From Archangium violaceum (lineage in GTDB: Bacteria; Myxococcota; Myxococcia; Myxococcales; Myxococcaceae): a stretch of 64,000 nt of DNA. The DNA lies in NCBI RefSeq assembly GCF_016859125.1, contig NZ_CP069338.1, positions 3,126,501 to 3,190,500 on the forward strand, in the 5' to 3' direction. Below are positions 8,228 through 16,670 of the stretch, piece by piece. Under the pieces are notes generated by a model. The model worked only from the letters and a program-made list of their open reading frames with translations. It had not been told where the DNA came from and did not search any database. The first letter of the stretch is position 1. Each line of letters starts with the position of its first letter. The position numbers and the translations under genes were made by a program.

Positions 8228-9544
8228 CTACGCCGCTACTGGCAGGGGCGGAGTCAACTCCAGGCCTCCGCAGCACAGCAGTATCATCGCCCTGAATGCC
8301 TTGGGATTGCGGAAGCCATAGGCGCGACGGATGAGGGCTCGAATCTTGTTGTTGATTCCCTCCACCACTCCGTTGCTCAGCCCCGTCTCGACATAGGCGA
8401 GAATGCCGTCCTTGTGCCGCTGGACTGTCTTCGCCAGCTTCGCGAAGGGGGCGAGCCTGGAGTGGCTGGCCCACTGACACCACTTGTCCAGGTGCTCCGA
8501 GGCCCGCTTGGGCTGCACGTAGTCCATGCCCCGTGCCAGGCTCTCCTTGAGCAGATAGGCCCGGTAGAGCGTCTGGTTCGTCTTCTTCAACTCGCTGAGC
8601 TTCTCTCCCTGGCCCACCGTCAGGTTCCACGGATTCTTCAGCAGCGCCCAGCGGCTGTGCTTGAGCGCCTTGCCCTCCTGGCTCCCCGCCTGCTCCCGCA
8701 CCTGCTGCCGGCGCACCGTGTCCAGCGCTTCGTTCGCCAGCTTCTGCACGTGGAAGCGGTCGAACACCTTGCGCACGTGTGGGGCCCGGTTGCCCACCGC
8801 CTTGCTGAAGGCCGCCGACAGGTCCATCGTCGCGTGCGTCAACTGCTTCGTCCTCTCCTCTCCCAGCTCGTCGAAGAAGCCGTTGAGCGTCTCTTCGTTC
8901 TTCCCCTCCGCCACCCAGACGACTCGCGAGCGCAGGTGGTCCACCACCAGACTCACGTACTGGTGCCCGGCGCGCCAGCCCAGCTCGTCCACCCCAATGA
9001 CTTGCAGCCCCTCCAGGCGCCCAGGCGACAGGCGCTCCTCCACCAGCCGCTCGATGATGGTGCCCACCGTGCGCCAGTTGATGCCCAGCAACCGGCAGAT
9101 GGACGACTTGTCCAGGCGTTGCGCCTGCCAGGCCACCAACTCCTCGAAGCCGTGCGTGAAGCTCGAGCCGTGCGCCGCCCAGGGCACCCGCTCCACCCTC
9201 ACTCCATGCTCCCGGCAGCGCACCCGGCGCGGGGCGTACCGCAGCCAGAAGATGGTTTCTCCCAGCGCCAGGTGCCGCCACAGTCGCCCAGGTTTCGTGT
9301 CGTAGCCTGGGGCGGGCCGGCCGCACACTCCACAGCGCGGCTTGCGCTGGCGGGGGCGCACCTGCACCACCAGTCCCCCGGGCCCCATCTGTACCCCGCG
9401 CACGCTCATCCCCTGGATGCGCAGCACGCGCCCCATCACCTCCCCCACACTCGGCCCCGCCACTCCCCGCCTCCCCGCCAGCACTCGCAGGGGCGGCACG
9501 CACTGCAACTCCGCGACCAGGGCTCTTGCGAGAGTGACAGCCAC
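8228..9544 (-). CDS. ISL3-family transposase
   Basis: 438 residues matching the ISL3 family. The N-terminal zinc ribbon is CGVCGRPAPGYD followed by RRVRCREHGVRVERVPWA, with an HTH region LDKSSICRLLGINWRTVG. The DDE catalytic core has IGVDELGWRAGHQY, MDLSAAFSKAV and, near the end, GLSNGVVEGINNKIRALIRRAYG with the final glutamate. The frame is intact and could be active. The start is uncertain; an internal ATG at about 9436 would also give a plausible enzyme. I could not find convincing terminal inverted repeats. The upstream edge probably lies near 9600, since the last codons of the neighbouring lipoprotein seem to be IS-derived. Confidence 0.88.
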   Translation of the reverse strand: MAVTLARALVAELQCVPPLRVLAGRRGVAGPSVGEVMGRVLRIQGMSVRGVQMGPGGLVVQVRPRQRKPRCGVCGRPAPGYDTKPGRLWRHLALGETIFWLRYAPRRVRCREHGVRVERVPWAAHGSSFTHGFEELVAWQAQRLDKSSICRLLGINWRTVGTIIERLVEERLSPGRLEGLQVIGVDELGWRAGHQYVSLVVDHLRSRVVWVAEGKNEETLNGFFDELGEERTKQLTHATMDLSAAFSKAVGNRAPHVRKVFDRFHVQKLANEALDTVRRQQVREQAGSQEGKALKHSRWALLKNPWNLTVGQGEKLSELKKTNQTLYRAYLLKESLARGMDYVQPKRASEHLDKWCQWASHSRLAPFAKLAKTVQRHKDGILAYVETGLSNGVVEGINNKIRALIRRAYGFRNPKAFRAMILLCCGGLELTPPLPVAA

Positions 9545-9571
9545 CTCTCCGCACTGCCCCTCTCCTGTCTC

Positions 9572-10069
9572 TCACCGGAGACCCTCCGTCCATCCTGTCG
9601 CGCCCACCTCAGCTACAGAAGATCCGATCTTCTCCTTGAGCATCAAATTATAGAGTGCCTTGAAGTTGTTGCAATGGATGACGTGCATCACTGTCGGATC
9701 AGCCTCCGACAAGATCTTGAACATAGCCCGATTGGCCATGGCCGCCGCCGCTTCCTGGGCATCCCGCAAGGAGATTTCTCCTTCGGACTCGTTACGTACA
9801 GGCATACCGACCTCGAACTTGCAGATGGAGGTGGCTCCTGAATCGCCCATGGTGATTCGGGCGTGGATGCAGACCGCCCACCATCCGCCCGGCTCATTCT
9901 CCGGTCCCGACTTCTCCACGACCTTGGTGAACTCGAAGTGCGCCGGGGAGATCTGCCCAGTTACGGTATTGCGGCCAGCGGTGCAGCCAGCCAGCCCCCC
10001 AATCCCCAACAACATAACCCTCGCGAGCATGACCCAATGCGGATATCGTTGGCCTAGCGAATCCACCAT
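9572..10069 (-). CDS. Small lipoprotein, toxin-module associated
   Basis: 165 residues from ATG 10069, chosen because GGAGG lies 8 bases upstream. A clear lipoprotein signal ends at LAGC (residue about 29). The mature part has ARITMGDSGATSICKFEVG, RDAQEAAAAMANRA and HVIHCNNFKALYNLMLKEK. The same ending recurs in the broken gene at 11063-11420, so this is a small lipoprotein family repeated in the island. The last dozen residues differ in character and may come from the adjacent ISL3 element, making it slightly altered at the C-terminus. Function unknown. Confidence 0.65.
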   Translation of the reverse strand: MVDSLGQRYPHWVMLARVMLLGIGGLAGCTAGRNTVTGQISPAHFEFTKVVEKSGPENEPGGWWAVCIHARITMGDSGATSICKFEVGMPVRNESEGEISLRDAQEAAAAMANRAMFKILSEADPTVMHVIHCNNFKALYNLMLKEKIGSSVAEVGATGWTEGLR

Positions 10070-10183
10070 TGGGCATCCTCCAAACGCAAGGATGAACAAG
10101 TCTGGATGGTAAATCAAAGGTGCCAAAGCTCCAATATCCGGCGGCAAACAGACACTCGCCATGTGGCTCATTGAACATCTCAA

Positions 10184-10380
10184 TCAGACGCGGCGCTCCT
10201 CCGCCAAAGGGTCCGTCCCGGCGAGCTCGCGCCGGATGTCTCTCGGAATGGGCCGGTCCAGCTCCAACGTGACGGTCATGGGCGCGTCCCCTTCGACTCC
10301 AACGACCCTCACCTCGCCCATGTAGAGGGAAGGCACGTGTGAACGCCCCTGCACGAACAGGTGCAACGTCGAGCCACGCC
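10184..10380 (-). pseudogene. DUF3427 C-terminal fragment
   Basis: About 62 codons encode LHLFVQGRS, YMGEVRVVGVEGDAPMTV and LDRPIPRDIRREL, which match the end of DUF3427 domains found at the C-terminus of helicase/nuclease proteins in defence and mobile islands. The upstream body is missing: the frame runs straight into the 58-base repeat copied from the 5' edge of the glycolipid-binding gene. This is a remnant, not a gene. Confidence 0.6.
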
Positions 10381-10438
10381 GTTCATGCTCGGGCGCAGCA
10401 TACGGGAGCCCGGCCCGGAACCAGGACACCTGCGCGCC
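10381..10438. repeat. Direct repeat copy 2 (of 4789-4846)
   Basis: Second copy of the 58-base segment from the start of the glycolipid-binding gene, same orientation, two single-base indels. It sits exactly between the DUF3427 remnant and the end of the second immunity paralogue, so it is a recombination junction. Confidence 0.85.
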
Positions 10439-10449
10439 CGGCCCCCGAC

Positions 10450-11022
10450 TCAGGGAACGCTCGCGGGCTGGCTGATGAACAGCGCGTGAAAAAGAGTGGT
10501 CTTCGGCGGCGTCTGAGGATCCACGAAGAGCGGAACAGGAGTCTCGGCGACCTCTCGCGGAAGCACCCTGACTCCGAACGTGGCCTCGAGCATCCTGGCG
10601 ATGATGCCCGCAGGGGCTCGCATTTCAACCGGAAGCGGCTCGAAGAACACCTCATCCCTGATTCGTTGCCCTCCGCTGTATTCGTATTGCACGCCGTAGA
10701 CGGTATAGACGGGAGCCAGGATGCTGACGCAACCGACGACCACCCAGCGAAACGGGGAGGATTCGCTGGGTGTTTCGGGATAGGCGGCACAACGAAAGCA
10801 CGCATCAACTGGAGCGGTGACGTTGCCAACGGTGAACCCGGGCAGCTCTCCGCCGAACTCTCGGACGAACGCTCCCCATTGGCCCATCTTCCCGAGTTCC
10901 TGCCTCCACAACGCCTGGAACCTCGCCACCTCCGGGCTCCTCTCGGGACTGAGATAGGACTCCATATCCGAGGGCCAATAGTTCCGCGCGATGGAGAGCA
11001 ACTGCTCGGCCGTAAAGGTCAT
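10450..11022 (-). CDS. Immunity-like protein, paralogue of the gene at 6134-6706
   Basis: 190 residues from ATG 11022 (start set by alignment with its paralogue; the frame is open 26 codons further). It differs from the 6134-6706 protein at only about 25 positions, and DNA similarity runs through the whole gene, stopping just past the stop codon. The shared core includes SIARNYWPSDMESYL, ADACFRC-like cysteines and GCVSILAP. Such recent duplication with substitutions scattered through the protein is typical of immunity genes that diversify with their toxins. No signal peptide; function inferred. Confidence 0.65.
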   Translation of the reverse strand: MTFTAEQLLSIARNYWPSDMESYLSPERSPEVARFQALWRQELGKMGQWGAFVREFGGELPGFTVGNVTAPVDACFRCAAYPETPSESSPFRWVVVGCVSILAPVYTVYGVQYEYSGGQRIRDEVFFEPLPVEMRAPAGIIARMLEATFGVRVLPREVAETPVPLFVDPQTPPKTTLFHALFISQPASVP

Positions 11023-11062
11023 GGGTTCAGAATCTGACTCGCGTGGGAGCAATGCCCTTCCG

Positions 11063-11420
11063 TCATCCCAGATTGACGCGCGAACCACGAACCTTCTCAC
11101 TCAAGAGCTGGTGGAATGCATCCTTGAAATTCATGCACACGAGAGCAGAAAATACATCGGGAGGGGCAGGCCGGATGACGGAATCAGAGGCCCTGTTGAT
11201 GCAGTCCGTGGCGATGTCCGACGCAGCCCACGACGCAATGTAGCCGTTCTCTCTTGTTTCCACCGGCATCCCAATACCGACTGCACATAGATGGGAATCT
11301 CGGGACGAGATTCGGCGGGCGATCCGCCTCTCACCAGCATGCCAGCACGTGGTGGGATCCAGGAGCAAGGCATAGGGCCGAGACCGCGCAGCAGTGTGCG
11401 AATGAGAACAGCGACTTCAT
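11063..11420 (-). pseudogene. Frameshifted paralogue of the small lipoprotein
   Basis: Two overlapping frames together resemble the lipoprotein at 9572-10069. One frame opens at ATG 11420 with a signal-like start (MKSLFSFAHCCAVSALCLA) and stops after about 29 codons. A second frame carries GIGMPVETRENG, ASWAASDIATDCINRAS and ALVCMNFKDAFHQLLSEK to the stop at 11063. The centre found in the intact copy is missing. It is therefore a shortened, frameshifted relic, 40 bases upstream of the second immunity paralogue, repeating the gene order of the first copy. Confidence 0.5.
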
Positions 11421-11465
11421 CAGCCGGCCTGACAGACAGTGGCGAGGGACTGGCTCAACGCCCTC

Positions 11466-12197
11466 TCACTCCTCCACGAGCCGCTGAACCCGCGCGTACA
11501 GCCGCCTGCGGAGCCTTTCGGCGTCAGCCCCATGATGCAACCAGCGATGGCAAGTGGGACAAAGCGCCACCGTGTTCTCGGGACGATCGCTTCCACCGAG
11601 CGCGAGCCTCCGGACGTGATGGACTTCGAGGTAGGGCTCTCCCTCCTCCGTTTCGAAGGGAGCGACCTTCTCGCAGAGCTCACACTTGCCGTCCGCCTGT
11701 TGCAGGACGTAGGCCCGGACGGCTGGATCCCTCTCGAATGCCGTCTGCTGTCTGACTTTGACGCGCGGAGGTTTCAAGTTCCCCTTGGGCGGAGCAAGAG
11801 GCCCTCCTCGGAGACGAAGACGTCTCGTCTTGCGTTGGAGCTCCTCGGGGTCCGCCGTGGGCATCAGATCGTCCGCAAGAGCCCGCTCGATGTGAGGCCA
11901 CAATGTCTCTTGCACATGCGCGAGCGGAGCATAGCCCTTCACCCAGGGGAGCCCGTGCTCCGCCAAGAGAGCACTAATGTTCTGGAACTTCATCTCGATC
12001 GCCGACCGAGAGCGCCGTGGAAGTGGTCCAGTTCCACTCCTGAGAGCACGAATGAACTGCGCTTTGCTCAATTTCTGGCCAGCCTCTTCAGCACGCAACA
12101 ACTGGAAGTAGGCATCGACCGCCGCAGCATTCTCTTTGTCGCTCCATGGGAGCTTCTTGCCTTGGTTCGTCCCTCTGGATTTCAAGGACTCATCCAA
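11466..12197 (-). CDS. HNH endonuclease (second gene of pair)
   Basis: 243 residues. The C-terminal third is an HNH/McrA-type nuclease: CELCEKVAPF, then LEVHHVRRLALGGSDRPEN and ALCPTCHRWLHHG, giving two CxxC zinc pairs and the HH...N...H catalytic pattern. The N-terminal half is charged and helical (KENAAAVDAYFQLLRAEE, SAIEMKFQNISALLAEHG), typical of McrA-like restriction proteins that read modified DNA. The start overlaps the end of the upstream HNH gene by 8 bases, so the two are translated together. Probable role: DNA restriction or defence. Intact. Confidence 0.82.
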   Translation of the reverse strand: MDESLKSRGTNQGKKLPWSDKENAAAVDAYFQLLRAEEAGQKLSKAQFIRALRSGTGPLPRRSRSAIEMKFQNISALLAEHGLPWVKGYAPLAHVQETLWPHIERALADDLMPTADPEELQRKTRRLRLRGGPLAPPKGNLKPPRVKVRQQTAFERDPAVRAYVLQQADGKCELCEKVAPFETEEGEPYLEVHHVRRLALGGSDRPENTVALCPTCHRWLHHGADAERLRRRLYARVQRLVEE

Positions 12198-13131
12198 CCT
12201 GGCGGAAGCGCGCGTACCGCTGCTCCAGGAAATGCCGTCCCGGCTGGTCTTCGCGACGCCGAGGCATGTGGAGGTGCTGACCCTGGAAGACCTTCACCGC
12301 GTGCTCCAACGTCGGACCGTCCTGGGTAGCCAGTACTGCTTTGGATAGCTCAATGACGCCATCGGGCCGAATGCCCATCAGGTCCGCGTCGAACACGCCG
12401 TGATGCAGCCTGCACAGCGCCAGCCCGTTCGGCACCACGGGCTCCCCTGTCTCCTCCCGGTCCGCCACGATGTGCGCCGCATCCAGCAACTCCGGCATCG
12501 GAAGCAGGCATACCGCGCACCGCTGCTCGTAGGCCCTCAGCACCTCCAGACGGAAGCGCGCCTGATGCAGCCTCCGCTTCGCCTGCACGGTGACGTACTG
12601 GCGGCGGATCTCGACGGCCCTCGCATCCGCCACCATGGGGACGCCGAGCTCCCTCATCGTCAGCGCGGCATCATCGACGGAGAGCGTGCACTCCAGCCGC
12701 GCCCTGTCGATTCCTCGAATGAAGATGGGCCATACCGGCTGGTAGACACCTGGCTCGACCGCGCAGAAGTAGATCAGCGGAACCGATCGCTCCCAGGCCC
12801 AACGAAGCAATTGGTTGTCGCGGTTGTCCGGATCGTCTCCCTGCAACTTGTAGACGAAGACCCCCTCACCCCGTTGGGAATCATCGTAGCGCGCGACGCG
12901 GCCACCTCGAGGAATGATGGTCTTGATGGAGAGCGCACCGCCGTGCATCTCCTTCGGCCGAAAAATGCCTCGTGCCTTGGTGGCGAAGTACAGGTGCTGG
13001 CCCTCGAACTCGAAGCCCCGCTGGATGATGTCCCACTCCAGCGTCGGCCCATGGCGCGCCACCAGCGCTTCCAGGGCCTGGAAAGCCACGGCGCGGATCC
13101 GCCAGTCTGGGTCGAGGGTCTGCGGCACCAT
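12190..13131 (-). CDS. HNH endonuclease with N-terminal recognition domain
   Basis: 313 residues. The first 150 or so form an unrecognised domain (IIQRGFEFEGQHLYFATKARG, then GVFVYKLQGDDPDNRDNQ, PLIYFCAVEPGVYQPVWP) that could bind DNA. The C-terminus is an HNH nuclease: CAVCLLPMPELLDAAHIVAD, EPVVPNGLALCRLHHGVFDADLMGI, with CxxC, AH, N and H conserved. The arrangement matches putative restriction HNH proteins. Translationally coupled to the second HNH gene by an 8-base overlap. The first 70 codons are duplicated 1.7 kb away at 14593-14802. Two coupled HNH nucleases suggest a small restriction or anti-phage unit. Confidence 0.8.
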   Translation of the reverse strand: MVPQTLDPDWRIRAVAFQALEALVARHGPTLEWDIIQRGFEFEGQHLYFATKARGIFRPKEMHGGALSIKTIIPRGGRVARYDDSQRGEGVFVYKLQGDDPDNRDNQLLRWAWERSVPLIYFCAVEPGVYQPVWPIFIRGIDRARLECTLSVDDAALTMRELGVPMVADARAVEIRRQYVTVQAKRRLHQARFRLEVLRAYEQRCAVCLLPMPELLDAAHIVADREETGEPVVPNGLALCRLHHGVFDADLMGIRPDGVIELSKAVLATQDGPTLEHAVKVFQGQHLHMPRRREDQPGRHFLEQRYARFRQVG

Positions 13132-13670
13132 CGGGGCCCGGCCAGATTAGCGAGCCCCTCCCCACCGCACAACCCACTGAATCCCGAGTAGGTCAGAAGA
13201 CCTGCCTGGGAGTCCTCACTCACGCTCTGGGTATGATTTCTCGACGGTCACTTCGGGAAGTGGCGGTCGGGGAGCTGGACGTACGCGAACACCAGGGGCG
13301 CGTTGAGGACGGCGAAGTCCCGGCCACGAACCACCTTGGCTGGATCGACCTCGGCCCCCCTGTCCGGACTCGCCGCGTGTGTCAGCACCCCGAACTTCGT
13401 CCGGTCGCGATCGCTCACGACCACGGCGCAAATGGGAGACGGTACGCGGCCGGGAGTCTCGGGGTAGAGCCCATCGAGGTAGATCCGGTCGAACCGTGCA
13501 TAGACCCGATCCGGGAACACCTTCGCCTCGCCGGTCACCCGCCGGATGCTCCCATCGGGCAGCAGCATCCAGGCCTCCATGGGTCCGCTCCTGACATTGA
13601 CCAGGCCCGTCTTCTCCTTGCCGGCATCCGTCACGGTCGCCAGCTCGACATCCGTGAAGGGTCCCCCTTC
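12923..13670. repeat. 0.75 kb direct duplication, copy 1
   Basis: Covers the 5' part of the HNH gene, the intergenic gap and a decayed kinase 3' end. The same block recurs at 14593-15337. The HNH part is almost identical (about 3 differences in 250 bases), while the kinase-tail part has patches of many substitutions. Confidence 0.9.
13248..13670 (-). pseudogene. Duplicated C-terminal fragment of the Ser/Thr kinase
   Basis: About 130 codons equal to the last part of the kinase at 14919-16670: SGPMEAWMLLPDGSIRRVTG, FDRIYLDGLYPETPGRVPSP, and the same terminal PDRHFPK. The kinase domain and membrane segment are absent. Homology stops at about 13670, where unrelated sequence begins; the 230 bases from there to 13900 hold nothing I can identify. 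It is a relic of the duplication that brackets the toxin-tip/immunity pair. Confidence 0.8.
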
Positions 13671-13917
13671 GCTCCAGTGCGCCTACAAGCAAGGTCCCCA
13701 TCCGTCTCTCCCATGTCCTTGGAGTGCTTGGCTGCGCTATCCACCCCGGGAGTTGCTACTCCAACCTTAGCAACCCGCTCAACTCGCCCATGGATGGATT
13801 CTCCCGCGTGCTCGGCAATGCATAGGCAACACATCACTCCTGCTTTCCTTCATGTCAACATCATCCCTTGAATGTTAATATCCAGCGAATAGTTTCCATC
13901 CACATTCAGGAACAGAG

Positions 13918-14079
13918 GTTTTCATTACGAAGAAGCCCTTTGGAGTGAAGGGTAGCGGTAAAACTGGAGACTCCAAACACATGATCTTCCTGAAGTACAC
14001 CGATGGAAATGGTACGGCATACTACTATTACGAGACGCTCAAGGGCAGATTTGTCAGCTCCGGACTGAACAGACCCTGA
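13918..14079 (+). pseudogene. Orphan toxin tip
   Basis: A 53-codon stretch without its own start: VFITKKPFGVKGSGKTGDSK, then HMIFLKYTDGNGTAYYYYE and GRFVSSGLNRP, stopping one base before the GTG of the immunity-like gene. The frame is open slightly further upstream, but the sequence there is not protein-like. The arrangement (body-less toxin C-terminus directly followed by a gene) is that of orphan toxin-immunity cassettes in polymorphic toxin systems. The GC content is clearly lower than the surroundings. Toxin type not recognised. Confidence 0.55.
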
Positions 14080-14583
14080 GTGCACGTGGTTCTTGAATGG
14101 AGGCATTCCTTGTTGACGGATATCTACATCCTCGCGGCCGAGAGGTCGTTCGAGGCCGCCAGTCGATTCATGGATGAATGGACCCAAGGGTTCGAACCCG
14201 CAGCATCGGAGTATGAGTTTCCACAGCACGCGGACAAACCTGCTTTTGTCTACTCGTCAGCTGTTGATCTGATAAAGACCTTGGTCAAGACGCCCGCGGA
14301 GCCTCATGGTCTCTACTGGAACAACCCCGCTCGTGGCAATGTGCGCACGGCCATGTTATTCTTCACGACGGACGGAGCCATGATCGCAGGGCTCTCCGTC
14401 GAGGGCGACCAGCCACCCTTCCTGGAAGAAACTCTAAGGAGATTGGCGCTCACCGTCAGTGGTCGTGAAGGATACTGTGCTTTTGAGACCCCTCCTCCAG
14501 ACACACTCAGAGAATTCGTCGACAACGCCCGGCAAGCCCCACCACCCAAACTCATCAATAGCGTGCTCGTACGAGCACCATGA
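14080..14583 (+). CDS. Immunity-like protein of the orphan toxin tip
   Basis: 167 residues from GTG 14080, which directly follows the TGA of the toxin tip; a second GTG two codons later is possible. Soluble, no signal peptide, acidic and aromatic (YEFPQHADKPAFVYSSAVDL, MLFFTTDGAMIAGLSVEG). I do not recognise the family. Placement right after a toxin tip and lower GC argue for an acquired immunity gene. It ends 10 bases before copy 2 of the 0.75 kb duplication, so the whole cassette lies between the repeats. Confidence 0.6.
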   Translation: MHVVLEWRHSLLTDIYILAAERSFEAASRFMDEWTQGFEPAASEYEFPQHADKPAFVYSSAVDLIKTLVKTPAEPHGLYWNNPARGNVRTAMLFFTTDGAMIAGLSVEGDQPPFLEETLRRLALTVSGREGYCAFETPPPDTLREFVDNARQAPPPKLINSVLVRAP

Positions 14584-14592
14584 GCTCCACCA

Positions 14593-15337
14593 TTTGATGG
14601 AGAGCGCACCGCCGTGCATCTCCTTCGGCCGAAAAATGCCTCGTGCCTTGGTGGCGAAGTACAGGTGCTGGCCCTCGAACTCGAAGCCCCGCTGGATGAT
14701 GTCCCACTCCAGCGTCGGCCCATGGCGCGCCACCAGCGCTTCCAGGGCCTGGAAGGCCACGGCGCGGATCCGCCAGTCTGGGTCGAGGGTCTGCGGCACC
14801 ATCGGGGCCCGGCCAGGTTAGCGAGCCCCTCCCCATCGCACAACCCACTGAATCCCGAGTAGGTCAGAAGACCTGCCTGGGAGTCCTCACTCACGCTCTG
14901 GGTATGACCTCTCGACGGTCACTTCGGGAAGTGGCGGTCGGGGAGTTGGACGTACGCGAACACCAGGGGCGCGTTGATGACGGCGAAGTCCCGGCCACGA
15001 ACCACCTTGGCTGGATCGACCTCGGCCCCCCTGTACGGAAGGGCCGCGTGCGTCAAGATTCCGAGCTCCGTCCGGTCGTACTCGCTCACGATCACGCTAC
15101 AAATCGGAGACGGAACGCGGCCGGGAGTCTCGGGGTAGAGCCCATCGAGGTAGATCCGGTCGAACTGCGCATAGACCCGATCCGGGAGCACCTTCGCCTC
15201 GCCGGTCACCCGCCGGATGCTCCCATCGGGCAAACGCATCCAGGCCTCCATGGGTCCGCTCCTGACATTGCGCAGGCCCGTCTTCCCTTTGCCGGCATCC
15301 GTCACGGTCGCCAGCTCGATCTCCGCGAAAGGGTCCT
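14593..15337. repeat. 0.75 kb direct duplication, copy 2
   Basis: Second copy of 12923-13670. It holds a promoter-proximal HNH fragment (codons 1-70, from ATG 14802) that is open but truncated by the junction at 14593, plus the genuine 3' end of the kinase gene. Confidence 0.9.
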
Positions 15338-16670
15338 CCTCGAACCCCAACTGGACGGCCGTCAGTCGAGCCTCGGGAGGACAGCGTTCCAGGAAGCCCA
15401 GGACGTCAGGGCGCACGGGCGCGCTCGCGCAGGCAAGGAAGTGGGTGGATGCGGCACAGAGCAGTGTAAGTGTTTCGCCAAGAGACCTGGGGGTGGAGAA
15501 GCGCAAGGGATCGCATCCTTCTTCGGAAAGAGAGGGGAGGGTCAGACAGACGACCCCCCACCCTATCCCGAGCAGGAGCGGAATGAGGGCGAGCACGGCG
15601 AGTGCCCTCCTCCAGCCCCTGCGATGCCACCCTGTTTCCCTCCTGGCACTGCCCGCCCCGGCCGACCCCGAGGACTCTGGAGTCTTCCTCTCGGATGACG
15701 GAGGCGAATCATCCCGTGGGCTCACTTTGTCGCGCGTCGTGGGGAAGGCATACGGCGCCATCCAGGCCTCCGTCCCCCCTTCCCCCTCCAGCATCCGCAC
15801 CAACTCCTCGTGCACGACCCTGGCGCTCGGAGGCCGCTGCTCCGGCGCCTTCGCCAACAACCGCATCACCAACGCGTTCAGACCTGGAGGCACACGCGGG
15901 TTCAATCGGACCGGCTCCACCGGCGGAAGGAACTCGATGGCGAGCAGGAGCGTCTCCGCTGGCAGGCGGGGATTGAAGGGATGGCAATCCGTGAGGGCCT
16001 CGTAGAGCAGGGCACCGAACGCGTAGAGATCCACCGCGGGATGCGCGGGGAAGTTCACTCCCTGTTCCCATTCGCCCCCTCGCAGGAAGGCGGCGACCTC
16101 GGGAGGCATGTTGTGGAACGTCACCGGAGGCAGTCCCCGCGTCAGCCTGTACGCCCCTGGAAGGAACACCGCGCCGAAGTCGATGAGGAAGGGTTTGTCG
16201 TCCTCGTCACGCACCAGGACGTTGTCGGCCTTGATGTCGCGGTGGCACATGCCGCGCTCGTGCAGCTCCGCCATCACGAGGGCCAGCTCGCTCGCGACCC
16301 CCACCAGCCGGCGCAGCGGAGCCTGTGTCCGCCAGCGCCATGCGTTGAAGGTGGAGCCTGGGACGTAGTCGGTCACGAAGAAGAAGTGGCCTCCCTCCAG
16401 CTCGGGCCAACGGCCCAGTTCGCGAACCGTGAGCAGGTTGGGATGGCGGAAGTGGCCCAGGGAGACCGCCTCGCGAAAAGCCCGCTCATCCTCGCGGGCC
16501 TCATCGTCATCGCCCGGCGGGCGCGCCGCGATCTTGAGCGTATAGGGCCGGCCCTCGTCCTCCACCAGGAAGACGGACGCGAAGCCGCCGCTCCCCAGGC
16601 GGCGCACCACCCGGTAGTGCCGCACCATGTCCCCAGCGTGGAGCAGATCCGGATGGAAGGGCTTTGTCAT
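14919..16670 (-). CDS. Membrane Ser/Thr protein kinase with unique C-terminal domain
   Basis: 583 residues. The N-terminal eukaryote-like kinase domain (about 18-290) has a glycine loop RLGSGGFASV, the lysine in YTLKIAAR, the catalytic MCHRDIKADNVL near residue 141 and LIDFGAV. A proline/serine-rich linker leads to one transmembrane helix (about 352-372) and an extracytoplasmic C-terminal domain of about 190 residues (SGPMEAWMRLPDGS, YLDGLYPETPGRVPSP) that I cannot assign. The gene overlaps the upstream DUF2381 gene by ATGA, a pairing common in myxobacteria. The outer domain may sense a ligand together with that secreted partner; this is inference. Confidence 0.9.
   Translation of the reverse strand: MTKPFHPDLLHAGDMVRHYRVVRRLGSGGFASVFLVEDEGRPYTLKIAARPPGDDDEAREDERAFREAVSLGHFRHPNLLTVRELGRWPELEGGHFFFVTDYVPGSTFNAWRWRTQAPLRRLVGVASELALVMAELHERGMCHRDIKADNVLVRDEDDKPFLIDFGAVFLPGAYRLTRGLPPVTFHNMPPEVAAFLRGGEWEQGVNFPAHPAVDLYAFGALLYEALTDCHPFNPRLPAETLLLAIEFLPPVEPVRLNPRVPPGLNALVMRLLAKAPEQRPPSARVVHEELVRMLEGEGGTEAWMAPYAFPTTRDKVSPRDDSPPSSERKTPESSGSAGAGSARRETGWHRRGWRRALAVLALIPLLLGIGWGVVCLTLPSLSEEGCDPLRFSTPRSLGETLTLLCAASTHFLACASAPVRPDVLGFLERCPPEARLTAVQLGFEEDPFAEIELATVTDAGKGKTGLRNVRSGPMEAWMRLPDGSIRRVTGEAKVLPDRVYAQFDRIYLDGLYPETPGRVPSPICSVIVSEYDRTELGILTHAALPYRGAEVDPAKVVRGRDFAVINAPLVFAYVQLPDRHFPK

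Noticed and set aside
8100-9625. Terminal inverted repeats and 8-base target repeats of the ISL3 element
   Set aside because: Only short matches (such as GACAGG and CTCCG) were found, with unequal spacing; ends could not be defined by eye.
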